This document shows, piece after piece, positions 52,196 through 64,000 of a stretch of 64,000 nucleotides of DNA (positions are counted from its first letter, which is position 1; each line of letters starts with the position of its first letter). Under the pieces are notes generated by a model that was not told where the DNA came from, made no database searches, and saw nothing but the letters and a program-made list of their open reading frames with translations. The stretch comes from Oryzias latipes. Taxonomy: Eukaryota; Chordata; Actinopteri; Beloniformes; Adrianichthyidae. The stretch spans positions 8,634,950-8,698,949 of the forward strand of contig NC_019872.2 in the NCBI RefSeq assembly GCF_002234675.1, read 5' to 3'. Made by a program: the position numbers and the translations under genes.

Positions 52196-55100
52196 TCACT
52201 TCCTCCTGTGGCCAACACCTTAGAGAACAAGAACAGAGGAAATCATTTTTACAGCCCAAACCATAATTGTACTTTCCAGTGTTCATCTTGTGGCACACCG
52301 AGCCAAATGCCAACATACTTTTTTTGAGTATACTCACCAGAGAAATCTCTAACAAAATATAAATGTCCTTTTATAATAAGACTGTTAAAGTTGTTTTGAT
52401 TTTTAAAATAAAATACATTTATAAATAGTTATATAAGCTTCTAATATCATTATTTCTCCAAAAACTGACACATGCAGTCAAACATTTCATGACACAGCAT
52501 ACATATAAACTCTTGCAGTGAGCTATTTTTTACCTCTGTAGCCCCCACCTCTGAGTAAGGCCTGCATGGCTGCGTATTTGGCTGCCTTCTGTTGTTTGGC
52601 TGAAGGACGTAAAGAAAAGAAACACCTGAGTTTACCAAAGTTATATGTCCTGCACCAAATAGAATAAAATCATTGAAGAAAATTGGTTTACTTCTTATCC
52701 TTAGTTTTAATTGTTTGTGTCAGGATTGGTTTAAGACTGCTTTTACTGATGCTTAATAAAACAAAACAAAAAAACTAACAACGTTCTACATGTGCTCACA
52801 TTTGTAGAAGAAAAGAGGAAAGTGTGTTTTCTTACATTTTTGTCCAGTCCCTGCATATCCTAGAGAACAATAAAAGGAAATTATTCAATCCGGTAATCCT
52901 AAAACCCCAGGTTTTGCTTTTTTTTTGCCATTTTAATGAACATACCATATAATGGAAACAGAAGTTAAATTGAAAAAACAACCCATTTTGCATTGGTAAA
53001 TTTACCTGGATAAGTTCCACCACCCACTCCCCCAGTGCCAGCTCCCCCTGTTGGAAAAATATTCATATTAATGCTACTTTATTTTCATGTAGTTAAGATC
53101 TCAGAAAACGAAAATACAGATTATCATCGGGTAAGTAACTGTTGGCTTGTCACTCAGTGCTCATTCAATCTGACCTGGGAGGCCACCTGCTGCCCCTGTT
53201 ATTCCTTGGCTTGTTCTTCCAGGACCTCCTGCCCCTCCTGTTCCTCCCACTACACTTCCTGTATAGGAAAGATAATATTAGGAAGAAGCTGTTCTGAAAC
53301 TCAGCATAGAGCAAAACAAATTAGCAGAACAAATTCATATAAGGTATCGAAAAGCTTGCTTTGTTTGTAAAGAGCCTGGAGCATTTTATTTAAAATTATA
53401 ATTATTTAAAAGTTACAATTTGGTTTCAAATTTTTGAAGAATTAACGTAACTCGTATGCCTTTACTTTTAGTTTTTTTATTGGAATGAACTTACCTGGGC
53501 CTCCTCCAGCTACACCTCCTGTTGCTGTGCCAGGGAAAACTCCTACTCCTCCACCTAGTGAACACAGGTGGATTTGTTTGATAACTTTACTTAGTATATT
53601 TTAAAGTCAAACAGTTGCGTGACAAGTAAGTCCCATTAGTTGTCATGCAACTAGGTGTGTGAAACTTGTTCACTGCATTTCACGCATCCCCTGGGGGAGC
53701 GGTGAGCTGCAGACACTGCTGTGCTTAGGAACCTTTTGGCAGCTTAACCCCCCAATCCAATCCCATAATGCTGAGTGTCAAGCATGGAGGCATTTGGTCT
53801 CATTTTTATAGTCTTTCATATTACTAAACTATGGATTTGAACTCACAACCTTTCAGTTTCAAAGCGGACACTCATCCACAAGGCCCCTAAGCTGGTCTGC
53901 ATGTGAATTTATATACACATATGTATAAAAGTTAATACAATTCTATTAAAAACATTTGCATCAAAGACTAATTGCATATAAAATTTGGATAAGACTCTGA
54001 GAGAGGATCTTTTCGTCATTAAAGCAGTAGTGACTGTAATAACATTGCAAAATAAAAATCATAAATCTTTTAGGTAGTTTTTTTTTTTAAATCTGTTACC
54101 TGGCCCAAATCCAGTGCCACCCAAAGATGAACCGTAGCCAGACTTTGAAGGCTTTCTTGTTTGACCACCAGCTCCATATCCTCCTGTCCCACCTGGTCCA
54201 ACAGACCCTGGTCCAAGGCCACCAGGTCCAGCACCTCCTGTCCCATAACCAGAAGAGCCAGGTCCCGTTCCACCAGGGCCATATCCTCCATGACCATAAC
54301 CACCTGACTGAGCTCCAGCTCCTCCAAGACCTGGGCCCCCTCCCAAGCCTCCTACAGAGGGAAAAACGAAAAAGAGCAACAAGAAAAACAACAGAGCAAC
54401 AATAACTGTTTATTCTACATTATTGTACAAGAAAAGCTTACCTGCACCATAAACACCTCCTCCATAACCTGAAAAAGGATATGAAACACTGTGTTCAATT
54501 ATTGCATCAAGGGTGTGTTTGAATAAAGATTTGTACTTCAATAGTTATTGGTACCAGATTTTGATGGTTTCGTTTTTCCTAATGCTTGGCTACCTGGTCC
54601 AAACCCTCCAGTTCCTGTTCCAGCACCACCTGGTCCAAACCCTCCAGTTCCTGTTCCAGCACCACCTGGTCCATACCCTCCAGTTCCAGCACCTCCTGGT
54701 CTGTAGCCTCCAGTTCCTGTTCCAGCACCTCCCGGGCCGTAGCCTCCAGTTCCAATACCACCTGGTCCAAACCCTCCAGTTCCTGTTCCAGCACCTCCTG
54801 GGCCATAGCCTCCAGTTCCTGTTCCAGCACCTCCTGGTCCATAGCCTCCAGTTTCTATACCACCCAGTCCAAACCCTCCAGTTCCTGTTCCAGCGCCTCC
54901 TGGTCCGTACCCTCCAGTTCCAGCACCACCTGGTCCATAGCCCCCAGTTCCAGCGCCTCCTGGTCTGTACCCTCCAGTTCCTGTTCCAGCGCCTCCTGGT
55001 CCGTACCCTCCAGTTCCGGCACCACCTGGTCCATAGCCCCCAGTTCTGGCACCTCCTGGTCCGTACCCTCCAGTTGCCGTTCCCCCTGCAATGGAAAGAC

Positions 55101-58100
55101 AACCACAGATCTTTGATCACTCTGTCCTGACTCTTTCACTGGCATAGCAAATTGTTCTGTTGAGGTGTTTTCTGTTTCCTGCACAAATGGAGCTTATTGG
55201 CTAATGTTGTTCTATTAACAATTTTCCCACCATGGTAATGACTGGTACTTATTCTTAAAAACTGATTTAAAAATGTCTTGACCCAAAAGACAGAAAAAAA
55301 GATCTGTCTTACTGTTGGATTACCGTCTAACTTCAAAGAAAGAACAAACTTCAAAGGTAACATGTTAATTGAATACAGTATTTTGAGAACTGATATCCAG
55401 AAAGATAATTTGTCAATGTTATTTGTTTTTTAAGAAATTGGAGTGTTATTAAAAAAATGTAAAAAATATTATTTTGCCTTGCCCAAAGCCACCTGAACCC
55501 ATTGAAGAACCATAGAGCCACAGACAGAGGAGCAAAACAAAAGTAAAATACTCTAATATATCACAAAAGTTGATGTCTAATAAATGATCTTCATACCTGA
55601 TTTTGGTGGTTTCCTTTTTCCCTGTTGTTTACTTCCTGGTGTATACACACCAGCAATGGGTCCTGTTCCACCAGGTCCATAAGTACTTAGTCCTGTGCCA
55701 ACACCACCTGGTCCAAAGCTCCCGGGTCTAATTCCTGGTCCTGTTCCCCCAGCACTGGAACCAATCCCACCTGGTCCTAAGTTCCCAGTTCCATAACCAG
55801 TGCCAGGGATGTTGGGAAGAAAACCACCTGGGCCAAACCCTCCTGGACCAGTACCAGTTCCATAGCCACCAGGTCCAACACCAGAACCACCAGCTCTTCC
55901 TCCATAATCTAAAATGAATTTAATGTAGTTTTAGTTACACCCATTGAATCCATTTTGAATTTGAATATTTTCTGTGTAATCCCACTTTTCTGTGGTTTTC
56001 CAGTCCCTGGGCCTGCGCCATACCTGGAACCTTGTAAGACAACATACAAACATGCAGTCAAATACAAAAAGGTCAAACTCAAATGGTACTTTCTGATTAA
56101 AAGAATTTGTAAATTAAACCAGTCAAAAGATTTGAAATATGTTCACCATCATGTGCGAAACCAGTCCCATATCCTCCTGGTCCACCACCAACTCTCCCTG
56201 GACCTGCTTGCGCAACTCCTGAACCAGGTCCTACTCCTACAGTCCCAGCAGCTCCAAGACCCCCGCCAATCCCTCTGCTTCCAGAGCCTCCAGGTCCAGT
56301 TCCATACCCACCAGGCCCAGCACCATAGCCACCTGGGCCAATCCCGTAACCTCCTGGTCCCACACCGTAGCTTCCAAGTCCAATGCCATAACCACCTGGA
56401 CCAACTCCTCCCTGGCTTCCTGCTCCTGTTTTCCTGTATACTGAATGAAAGCTAATGTTGGATGGAATAGTTTTCTTCCAACCTTGTGAAAGTCTAGAAA
56501 AAATATGAGATCAGTTTCTTAAACCTTTTCCTGCTCCTAATCCTGTTCCAGCTCCAGCCGGGTAGCGTATGCCTGAGTTTAAAGAAGGAAACGCCATGCT
56601 TTGTATTAATGCATTCCAATTCACCTAATATTTTTAAAGTGTTGGTTTCAGTACCTCCACCTGGTAAAACTCCAGCTTCACCCGCACCATAGCCTGTGTG
56701 TAAAACCATAAAAAAATGGTGACAGTGAGTTGTTGAGCTGTAATTTTGGGATGTAAACCCATTTGAAGATCTCACTTTTGCCAGGTTTTGGACCTCCTGC
56801 TCCTACTCCAGTAGATCCACCAGCACCAGGTACCAAGCTCCCTCTACCAGGGCCTCCTCCAGCAGACCCAAGTCCACTACCAACTCCATCCACACCGCTG
56901 ACGCCAGTTCTAACACCTATACCTGGTGCTATTTTAGAAAAGGAAGCAGTTTAGAAGTAGAACTGAGATCATTTCAGTATATGTTTCATATTTTTTAATG
57001 TTTATTCATCCAACAAACATTTGTATAGATGTAAAATGACATTTAATTTTATTTTGAAAACAAGTTTACAAGATAATATTAGCACCTTTTGGTGTTGGAG
57101 TTCCTCCTACAGCCAGTGGACCTCCTGATCCAACTACAGTTCCAGTGGCAGGACTGCCTCCTCCTCTCACTCCCGTTGTGCCACCTGAAACACCTCCTTC
57201 TACCCTTCCAGTGGTCGGAGTCCCTCCAACTCCTCCTTGTCCAACTGCACCACCTCTTTCTCCTTGAGGAACTTCTTCTCCCTCTTCTTGACCTGGTGTG
57301 TCACCTCTGGGGATTCCTGTTGGAGAGAAAACAACAGTTAATATATCTTGAAGTAGGAATTGCTGACATTAATATGGTGGCAATTTTAGACTTTAATATG
57401 TGAAATAAGGGAAACTGAGTAATTACTTAAACCAGTAATGTTAATAAAAAGATTTCCATGTATGTTATGCACCTGGAGGTTTGAGAGGTTTGACTCCAGG
57501 CAGCGTTCCGCCTGAAAGACCATCTCCAGAAACTGTAAAAGGTTTGATGTGCAACATCATTTTTGAGTTTGTTTGTATTCGTAATGAAACCTGAGAAAAC
57601 AGATTCTCACCTCTAGGGGGAAGCCTTGTTCCACCTACATTTCAGACGAAAATCAAAAAACACACAACAGCCACAGTTTGGTTGTGGTTAAACAGAGACC
57701 ATGTTGTACATTACATTATGTATATACAACAATCTATTCATAGTTTTAGAATTTTAACAACCAGGCACACTCATCCATTGGTTTTTATACATGACCCTTC
57801 TCCTTGACATTTATAAAGATCCACTTCTATCGTGAAGCTGTCAGATTCTGGAGCATCAATCTTGCTTTCATCGACATTAACATGTGAGTATTTTGCCATT
57901 AGATGTTACCCATGTAGGTATTATTTGATGGCTATCAGAGAGCTAGACCATTGGTGCAATTGTTTTATTTTAAATTGTAAACCTAAATATGTTTTATATT
58001 GCATTTCTTTTTTTAAACTTTTTTTAAATTGGCAAATATGTTAATAATGTTTGGACACAATGTATTGTTTTGTAAAGAGACTACAGATGGAAATGAGCTG

Positions 58101-61100
58101 TCTGGTGCAAGCATCTTTGCTTTTTAAGCTTATTGTCTTTGTACGCTGTCCTGATAAATGAATAAACTAAACTAAACTAGTCTGCTGTGTACCAGTCTAA
58201 AACTAAAAGCTCATTTAATACCCTTTTTTCAAAATGTATGCTTTTGATTGTAGTTTTTGCATCAGCATTTTGTTGTCATCAAAATATTTGAAATATCCCC
58301 CCTTTTTTTCTAAGGGTTTAGACATTTACCTGCTTTACAGTAATAACTCAGTATTTAAATATGCAATGTTTTGTTTTTGTCTTACCAGGGGTATCTCCTG
58401 TGAAATCTGCAAATAATACAAACAAAAACATTGGTTCTTATCTCTCAAAAAGCTGTGCCTTTCAAAAAGTTGGGTATCTTTTAAGACAAGTACAGGTCAG
58501 TTTTGCATATTCAAATGCATTTTTAAAACTGTATGTTGCATGTGGAGGTTGTTCTGCAACAAAAAAGCAATTTTGAGAAAGTGTACAAAATTAAAACAGC
58601 ACCAAAACAGCAAGGTAAAATAAATAAACATGTCTCAAATAGATTGGTTTAAAAGAAGTTCTTAATTTATTTGTGAAAAGGTGACACCTAATGGCACTGT
58701 GAGAGAAAGTTTAAACATAGTACTCTTGTGGCCTGAAACCATAGATAAAACATGAATGCAAACTGACAGAAAAAGTGAACATGCAAATGTTGATTCTCTC
58801 ACCTCCTGCAATCGTCCCATTGAGTCCTGTTTGATCGGGAAGATTTGAATAAGAAATCATTACAATAGACAAAAACGTTATCAGCTAGTGCAAATGTCTT
58901 TTTGTATTGAAGATTTTGCACAAACATGCTTCACGTGTGATCTTTTTATTTGAAATACCTGGTCTAGCTCCTATGATGGGAATCCCTGTGCCATTCAACC
59001 CATCTCCAACACCTGCCGCTGGTTTTCCAGATACACCAGTACCTCCTTTTAATAGCAAGGAAATGAAACCACAAATATTACAAATCATTTTCTAAAGGTC
59101 ATGCCCCTAAAGCATGTCTATTAACTTCCAAATAACCGTTGTAACTGATTCTGTAGTGAGAGTTTTTAATTCTTTGACCTAAACAACCATGATAGATGCT
59201 GTCATTTTAGCTAAACCACAATTTCTGAAAGGTCAAATAAATTCCTGAAAATGATAACAGATTCAAACACCTTCTGTCCCAGGAATTCCTGACCCTTCGA
59301 TTGCACTGGCATTCACTGCATCACCTGAAATGAGAACCAGTGTCAAGTATGACATTCAGATAAAAAAAAAACATCTAAAAATAGCTGCAACCTAAAAGCT
59401 TTGCAAATGAGTGTGCAGATGCTCACGGATACCTTCTGGCACTGGGGTACCACCAACAAACCCTCCTCCTAAGTAATCAGAAATGAGATTATTATCAGAT
59501 TTACATGCACTTCATTATATAATCTGAGAGTCAAAACAAAGCTCACCACTGGGTCTAGCAGTTCCTGCAGTGCTGGAGCCATTCACTGCACCACTTCCAG
59601 GACTTGTTCCGGGTAGAACCCCACCTGGTTGTCCTACAGCTCATACAAAAGAGACCTTTTAGATTATAAAGAGGTGATTTTAACTATACTTTAGATAGGT
59701 AGGTAGATAGATACTTTCATTTATCATTGCCACATGCACAACCAAATTACAAGTGCTCAGTGCATTATTCATTGAAAAACAAAGGAACGTACTGTACAGC
59801 TCGTTCATTTTCAACAAATGAACAGTGCATTGAACAATGAACAGTAATTTGCAACTAAGATAAAAAATGTATCATTTGTTAATTAAAAACAAAAGTGACA
59901 ACTAATTAATTTAAAAATAAATGGTACATAAATCTCAAGACCTCAATGCAGTGAGTTGTTTTTTGAAAACATTCAACATTGCACAGTTTAAGCAGCTGCA
60001 GTTTTGGCTTTCACAAATTTTTTTTTAGCAATGATTAAAATGCTTAGGATGTAAACTGTTCTTGAGTCAATTTGTCCTTGCTTTATTCGGATTTAAAGGT
60101 TTGTCGGAACCTCTTGATCTATACTTTCTGAATTATAGAACCCAATTTGAACTTCACCATAAATAGCTTCTAACAATCAATTTTAATCATTGATTTATGT
60201 GGGTGTATGATTTCCAAGTTCCAGGCCACCCTCCAGATCTGCCAGGAGAACTCTGATGGTGTCATGAGTGAGCAGTAGGATATTATCTGTCCAATGAGAT
60301 CTCCATCTGTCAATCGCGAATTCTTCACAAATGAGGTGTCCGGAAGCCATACAAAGCAATGACACTTTGAGTTTAGTAATGACTATGAAAGTCCTAAAGT
60401 TGGAGCTCTATTGGCCAATACGTATAATCCTTCAGAGCAATCAAATTTGAGGTTTTCTCACCAGACAATGCATAACTTTCAATTAAAGGAAAGATCCATA
60501 AATGTTTAAATCTATCAACTGAAGGGAGCATCAACTTACTCTTTTTCAGTCGCATATCATGGTCTTAGAGGAGTAAATATACTCCCAATTTGGCTGCAAA
60601 TGTGTGCTGCATCTGCTGCATGACTTTATACCCTGTTTTCTACCCTCCATGGAAGGCAAACTTATAGCGGTATTATGAAGGTTCACACCACGTGGTTGAA
60701 TGAACCATGTGATTCATGTGGTATCTTTGTGGGGAACAACATGCAACAGTATTTCACGTTGAGTAGGAAAAAATTCACCCAAGCTTAAGATTTATATGAG
60801 TCAGTATTTCTTCAGCAACCTGGAAGCATTGGAATTGACCATTTTTTGCTAAAAAATAACTACCCACCCTGTCCTGTACCACCTGTAGGTGACCCACCAG
60901 CCCCTGGTCCAACTTGACCTTTGTCAAAATACAAAGAAAATGCTTCACAAAAGAGAATTTTAAAGCTGCCAACAGATAAATGTACTGAAAACCTGTCATA
61001 CCATATTTAGCAGCCTTGGATCCAGGTCCATAGCCTGTGCAGACATAAAATTCAAGAACTCAAGCACTCAGGTGTTTCAGGATGCAAGATTATGTACTTG

Positions 61101-64000
61101 GGGTATGTCCGAATTTCCACCCTAAGCCCTTTATAGTGCACTTTATAGTTCGTTAGCCATTTTGTAGTACTGTTTGAATCTACAATTCCCAAATCCAGTG
61201 CCCTAAAAATTCCCCAGAAGACTCCGTGAAAAACCAGTGTGCATCAATGCTCACTAGATCGGCAAATATAGACCACAATGCATTGCGTTGAAACATTTTT
61301 TACCAAAAAAATGTATTTAAATGTATCTTTTTGATAAACCATCAACGTTTTTATCTTTGGAAGACAGTGGACTCATTAATAATCATTGCAAAACACTAAT
61401 TTTAATTCAATTTTAACTTTGTGAAATCGATGACATCATATCCGCTGTTAAAAAAAAAAAAGTAGTGAACATGTAGTCCGAATTGCTTATAAAATTCACG
61501 ACGGTACATAGTGCCGCACTATAAAGTTTTTAGAAGTTAGGGGTTAGGGTGGGAATTCGGACACAACCATGGTCAAATTAAGAATTTAAACTGGTCCTTA
61601 ACCTGTTCCATATCCAGTTCCTGGTCCTGTACCATAACCTCTCCCTGGACCATATCCTGTTCCTGCCACTGATCCAACTCCAGGTCCATATCCACCGGCT
61701 CCATAACCTCTTCCAGTTCCGAGTACTCCTCCAGTCCCAGGACCATATCCACCAGCAGCTGGGCCGTCAATCCTTCCTCCTGGTCCAAATCCTGGTGCTC
61801 CACCACTGCCAGGAACTCCTGTGGAGCAGTAGGTGTCCTGAAGGTTTTACTAATAACGGTTTATATTTTGTTTTGAATTACCATAAAAAAAGTGAATTTT
61901 CATTTCATTTTGGTTAACACATCTTAATGTGAGATTATACACTTCAGTCATGTATTTCTTCCACAATCCTCCACATATCTCACCGTATTTCAGAGAATTG
62001 GCCCCCCCTGGATATGCTACGAAGGAAAAATTAAAATAAATTAAACATCAAATATTCTTATGAATGTACTGTAAGTTTTCACGAGTTATTTCCAAATATT
62101 TAGCAAAATGGGATTTGTTATTCATTTTGTAGCTTCCATACATCTGCAAATTTGTCCTAAAACTCAACTAATTTGTTTTTTTTTTATCTAATATAATCTG
62201 TTAAGCACTTACACAATTATAATCAACACAAAATGCTTTATAGAATGATATATCTTTTTATACTGTAAAACAAATCCTTTTAAAATTAAGGACACACAAA
62301 GAGTTCTATTCCGAGAATCCCTACTCCTCCTGCAATTCCAGAACCAGGTCCCCTCAAACTCCCCGGCCCTCCTGTACCCAGGCTAACACCCACACCTCCT
62401 GGAAAACCTTCAAAAATAAATTTCATAAAGCCACAGTATACAAGACAGACATTAATTTTAGAGATGAATGTCGTACCATATTTGCGGGCTTTGGCATCTA
62501 GATACCCTGAAGACACATTAAACACAAAAACAAACAAACACCTTTTTTACTTTTTTATGAGATAGAGAAATGAAACATTTTGACAAAGAAAACTTTTAAA
62601 TGAATGTACAAATATGTTATCTTTTGTCATACCCCCAGGTCCATAGCTGGAACCGACACCAACTCCTCCTGGCCAATAACCAGTCCCAGTGCCTCCTGGT
62701 CGGACTCCTCCAGGCCCATAACCAGTGCCGGCACCTCCTGGTCCAGCTCCACCAGGCCCATAACCAGTGCCAGTGCCTCCTGGTCCGACTCCTCCAGGCC
62801 CATAACCAGTGCCGACGCCTCCTGGTCCGACTCCTCCAGGCCCATAACCAGTGCCGGCGCCACCTGGTCCAGCTCCACCAGGCCCATAACCAGTCCCGGC
62901 TCCTCCTGGTCCGACTCCTCCGGGCCCATAACCAGTCCCGGCTCCTCCTGGTCCGACTCCTCCAGGCCCATAACCAGTGCCGACGCCTCCTGGTCCGACT
63001 CCTCCGGGCCCATAACCAGTGCCGGCGCCTCCTGGTCCGACTCCCCCAGGCCCATAACCAGTGCCGGCGCCTCCTGGTCCGACTCCCCCAGGCCCATAAC
63101 CAGTGCCGGCGCCTCCTGGTCCAGCTCCACCAGGCCCATAACCAGTCCCGGCTCCTCCTGGTCCGACTCCTCCGGACCCATAACCAGTGCCGGCGCCTCC
63201 TGGTCCGACTCCTCCGGGCCCATAACCAGTGCCGGCGCCTCCTGGTCCGACTCCTCCAGGCCCATAATTAGTGCCGGCGCCTCCTGGTCCGACTCCTCCA
63301 GGCCCATAACCAGTGCCGGCGCCTCCTGGTCCGACTCCTCCAGGCCCATAACCAGTGCCGGCGCCTCCTGATCCAACTCCTCCAGGCCCATAACCAGTGC
63401 TGGCGCCTCCTGGTCCGACTCCTCCAGGCCCATAACCAGTGCCGGCGCCTCTTGGTATGACCCCTCCAGTTCCTGATTGTGGACCACCAAGTGCTCCACT
63501 TAACATGCCTACAAAGAGCAATGGCATCAGGGTTAAAGTGTCATTGCAATTTGAGTTTTACAGAGATATAGCAATGGAAAATACTTGATTTTTTGGATTC
63601 TTACCATATTTACGGGCTTTTGCATTGGCATCGTACCCTGTAAGACCCAGTAATTTGTCAAAAGTTTAATCTTGACAGGTGAATAACTTTACTGTCACGA
63701 CTAAAATCAAGTTAATATTTCTGCCTCTTCAATTTAAATATTTGTTGATTTATAACTACCTCCAGTTCCAACACCTGGGCCAAATCCAGGTACAGATCCT
63801 GTACCAAGTCCAGGTCCAGTTCCTGGGCCAAATCCAGTTCCTGTTCCAGTTGTAATACCTGGACCAAATCCAGTTCCAGTTCCAACACCTGGACCAAATC
63901 CTTGTCCGGTCCCAGTTCCAACACCTGGACCAAATCCAGTTCCAGTTCCAACACCTGGACCAAATCCTGGTCCGGTCCCAGTTCCAACACCTGGACCAAC
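52196..64000 (-). CDS. eln: Elastin (tropoelastin), C-terminal part; gene continues past the right edge
   Basis: At least 33 exons, nearly all flanked by phase 1-1 junctions that split a Gly codon, the elastin signature. Exons: 63760-64000+, 63605-63637, 62633-63508, 62477-62506, about 62316-62407, 61984-62016, 61603-61818, 61002-61034, 60868-60918, 59547-59633, 59433-59468, 59271-59324, 58959-59045, 58803-58826, 58386-58397, 57611-57634, 57473-57511, 57086-57316, 56776-56922, 56655-56693, 56525-56572, 56147-56440, 55986-56030, 55597-55908, 54555-55085, 54442-54468, 54100-54351, 53495-53554, 53175-53258, 53006-53047, 52836-52859, 52534-52599, 52196-52218. Hydrophobic Gly/Pro/Tyr/Val exons alternate with short cross-linking exons (AKARKYG, KAAKYG, QKAAKYAAM) whose lysines are oxidised by lysyl oxidase. 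Secreted elastic-fibre protein. The protein ends GVGHRRK, a basic tail without the usual Cys pair. Orientation and adjacency to limk1 match human 7q11.23. Confidence 0.93.
53650..53905 (-). mobile_element. tRNA-derived SINE-like element in eln intron
   Basis: Contains GGATTTGAACTCACAACCTT and a downstream CACAAGGCCCCTAAG segment, like the B-box half of a tRNA-type promoter, plus CCCTGGGGGAGCGGTGAGC and AACCCCCCAATCCAA blocks found in a common teleost repeat. Ends approximate. Confidence 0.55.
54555..55085 (-). repeat. eln: eln large repeat exon, GGYGPGGAGTGT type
   Basis: A single 531-bp exon (177 codons) built from 30-36-bp units encoding GGYGPGGAGTGT variants, ending in a Lys-Pro segment (GKTKPSKSG) for cross-linking. 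The reading frame is kept throughout; open frames on the other strand are shadows of the periodicity. Confidence 0.88.
57790..58185 (+). mobile_element. Probable truncated non-LTR retrotransposon in eln intron
   Basis: AT-rich segment ending CTGATAAATGAATAAACTAAACTAAACTA, the kind of AATAAA plus short-tandem tail left by LINE-type insertions. It lies in the 0.75-kb intron between exons 58386-58397 and 57611-57634. 5' end undefined. Confidence 0.4.
59690..60560. other. Large eln intron portion, repeat-like
   Basis: The intron between exons 60868-60918 and 59547-59633 is 1.2 kb. It starts with GTAGATAGATAC repeats and AT-rich sequence resembling a decayed element; no exon was recognised in it. 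Confidence 0.35.
61101..61569. mobile_element. MITE with TGTCCGAATT inverted ends in eln intron
   Basis: Ends read GGGTATGTCCGAATTTCCACCC and, inward from the right, GGTTGTGTCCGAATTCCCACCC (shared core GTCCGAATT.CCACCC). About 470 bp, no coding capacity, target duplication not resolved. Its right end lies about 33 bp from the donor of exon 61603-61818. Confidence 0.6.
62633..63508 (-). repeat. eln: eln giant exon: about 19 tandem 42-bp units
   Basis: One 876-bp exon (292 codons). After a short lead (GMLSGALGG) it carries about 19 copies of a 14-residue unit TGYGPGGVGPGGAG with few substitutions (G/N, P/S, V/A, A/V/T/S), then exits through SSYGPGG to a GTATGA donor. The unit is elastin-like VG/GYGPGG hydrophobic sequence, expected to be disordered and elastic. 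Near identity between units shows recent expansion or homogenisation. Confidence 0.93.

Noticed and set aside
62600-63371. Long plus-strand ORFs opposite the elastin repeat exon (Ser/Thr/Ile-Pro-rich and Leu-His-rich)
   Set aside because: The 42-bp periodicity keeps all frames open. The reverse-strand frame is the one with elastin sequence and correct splice sites.
62633-63508. Regular repeat array resembling CRISPR
   Set aside because: Units are contiguous, without unique spacers, and encode elastin in a eukaryotic gene.

Overview
The window is vertebrate nuclear DNA, most likely from a percomorph teleost (medaka-like). It has intron-rich genes with GT-AG junctions, teleost-type transposons (Tc1 with long inverted repeats, a sushi-type chromovirus, TTAA-flanked MITEs) and long microsatellites. 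Five protein-coding genes were resolved by joining exons by hand; each complete gene gives an unbroken reading frame.

Layout. 1-2770 is repeat-rich upstream sequence. 2989-7346 (+) is pafah1b1 (LIS1), 10 coding exons, exactly 410 aa. 7347-11500 is 3' UTR and intergenic. 11808-21133 (+) is mnt, the MAX-binding repressor, six coding exons, 610 aa, with a 3' UTR to about 23.0 kb. 23439-29130 (-) is a septin, best matched to septin 4, 13 coding exons, 502 aa, tail to tail with mnt. 29.13-31.55 kb is intergenic and holds a very long TA microsatellite. 31554-37480 (-) is LIM kinase 1 (limk1), 14 exons; its first coding exon(s) could not be found. 37.7-47.5 kb is a transposon cluster: a MITE, a Tc1 element with an open transposase, then a foldback element interrupted by both a hAT-like element and a young LTR retrotransposon. 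47.5-52.2 kb has no recognised gene. 52196-64000 (-) is elastin (eln), at least 33 small phase 1-1 exons plus very large repeat exons; it runs off the right edge, so its N-terminus is outside.

Relationships. eln followed by limk1 on the same strand reproduces the arrangement of the human Williams syndrome region (7q11.23). pafah1b1 and mnt are neighbours in human 17p13.3. The window therefore joins two conserved blocks with a septin gene at the junction. The genes act in separate processes: dynein regulation, MYC/MAX network repression, septin filaments, cofilin/actin control and elastic matrix.

Most notable observations: an 11-nt perfect complementarity between the LTR and the site just downstream of it (Tf1/sushi-type self-priming), the three-layer transposon nest, the missing first LIM finger of limk1 upstream of a transposon pile-up, inverted MITEs flanking three septin exons (possible circular RNA), and an elastin exon made of about 19 copies of a 42-bp unit with a C-terminus lacking the usual cysteines.
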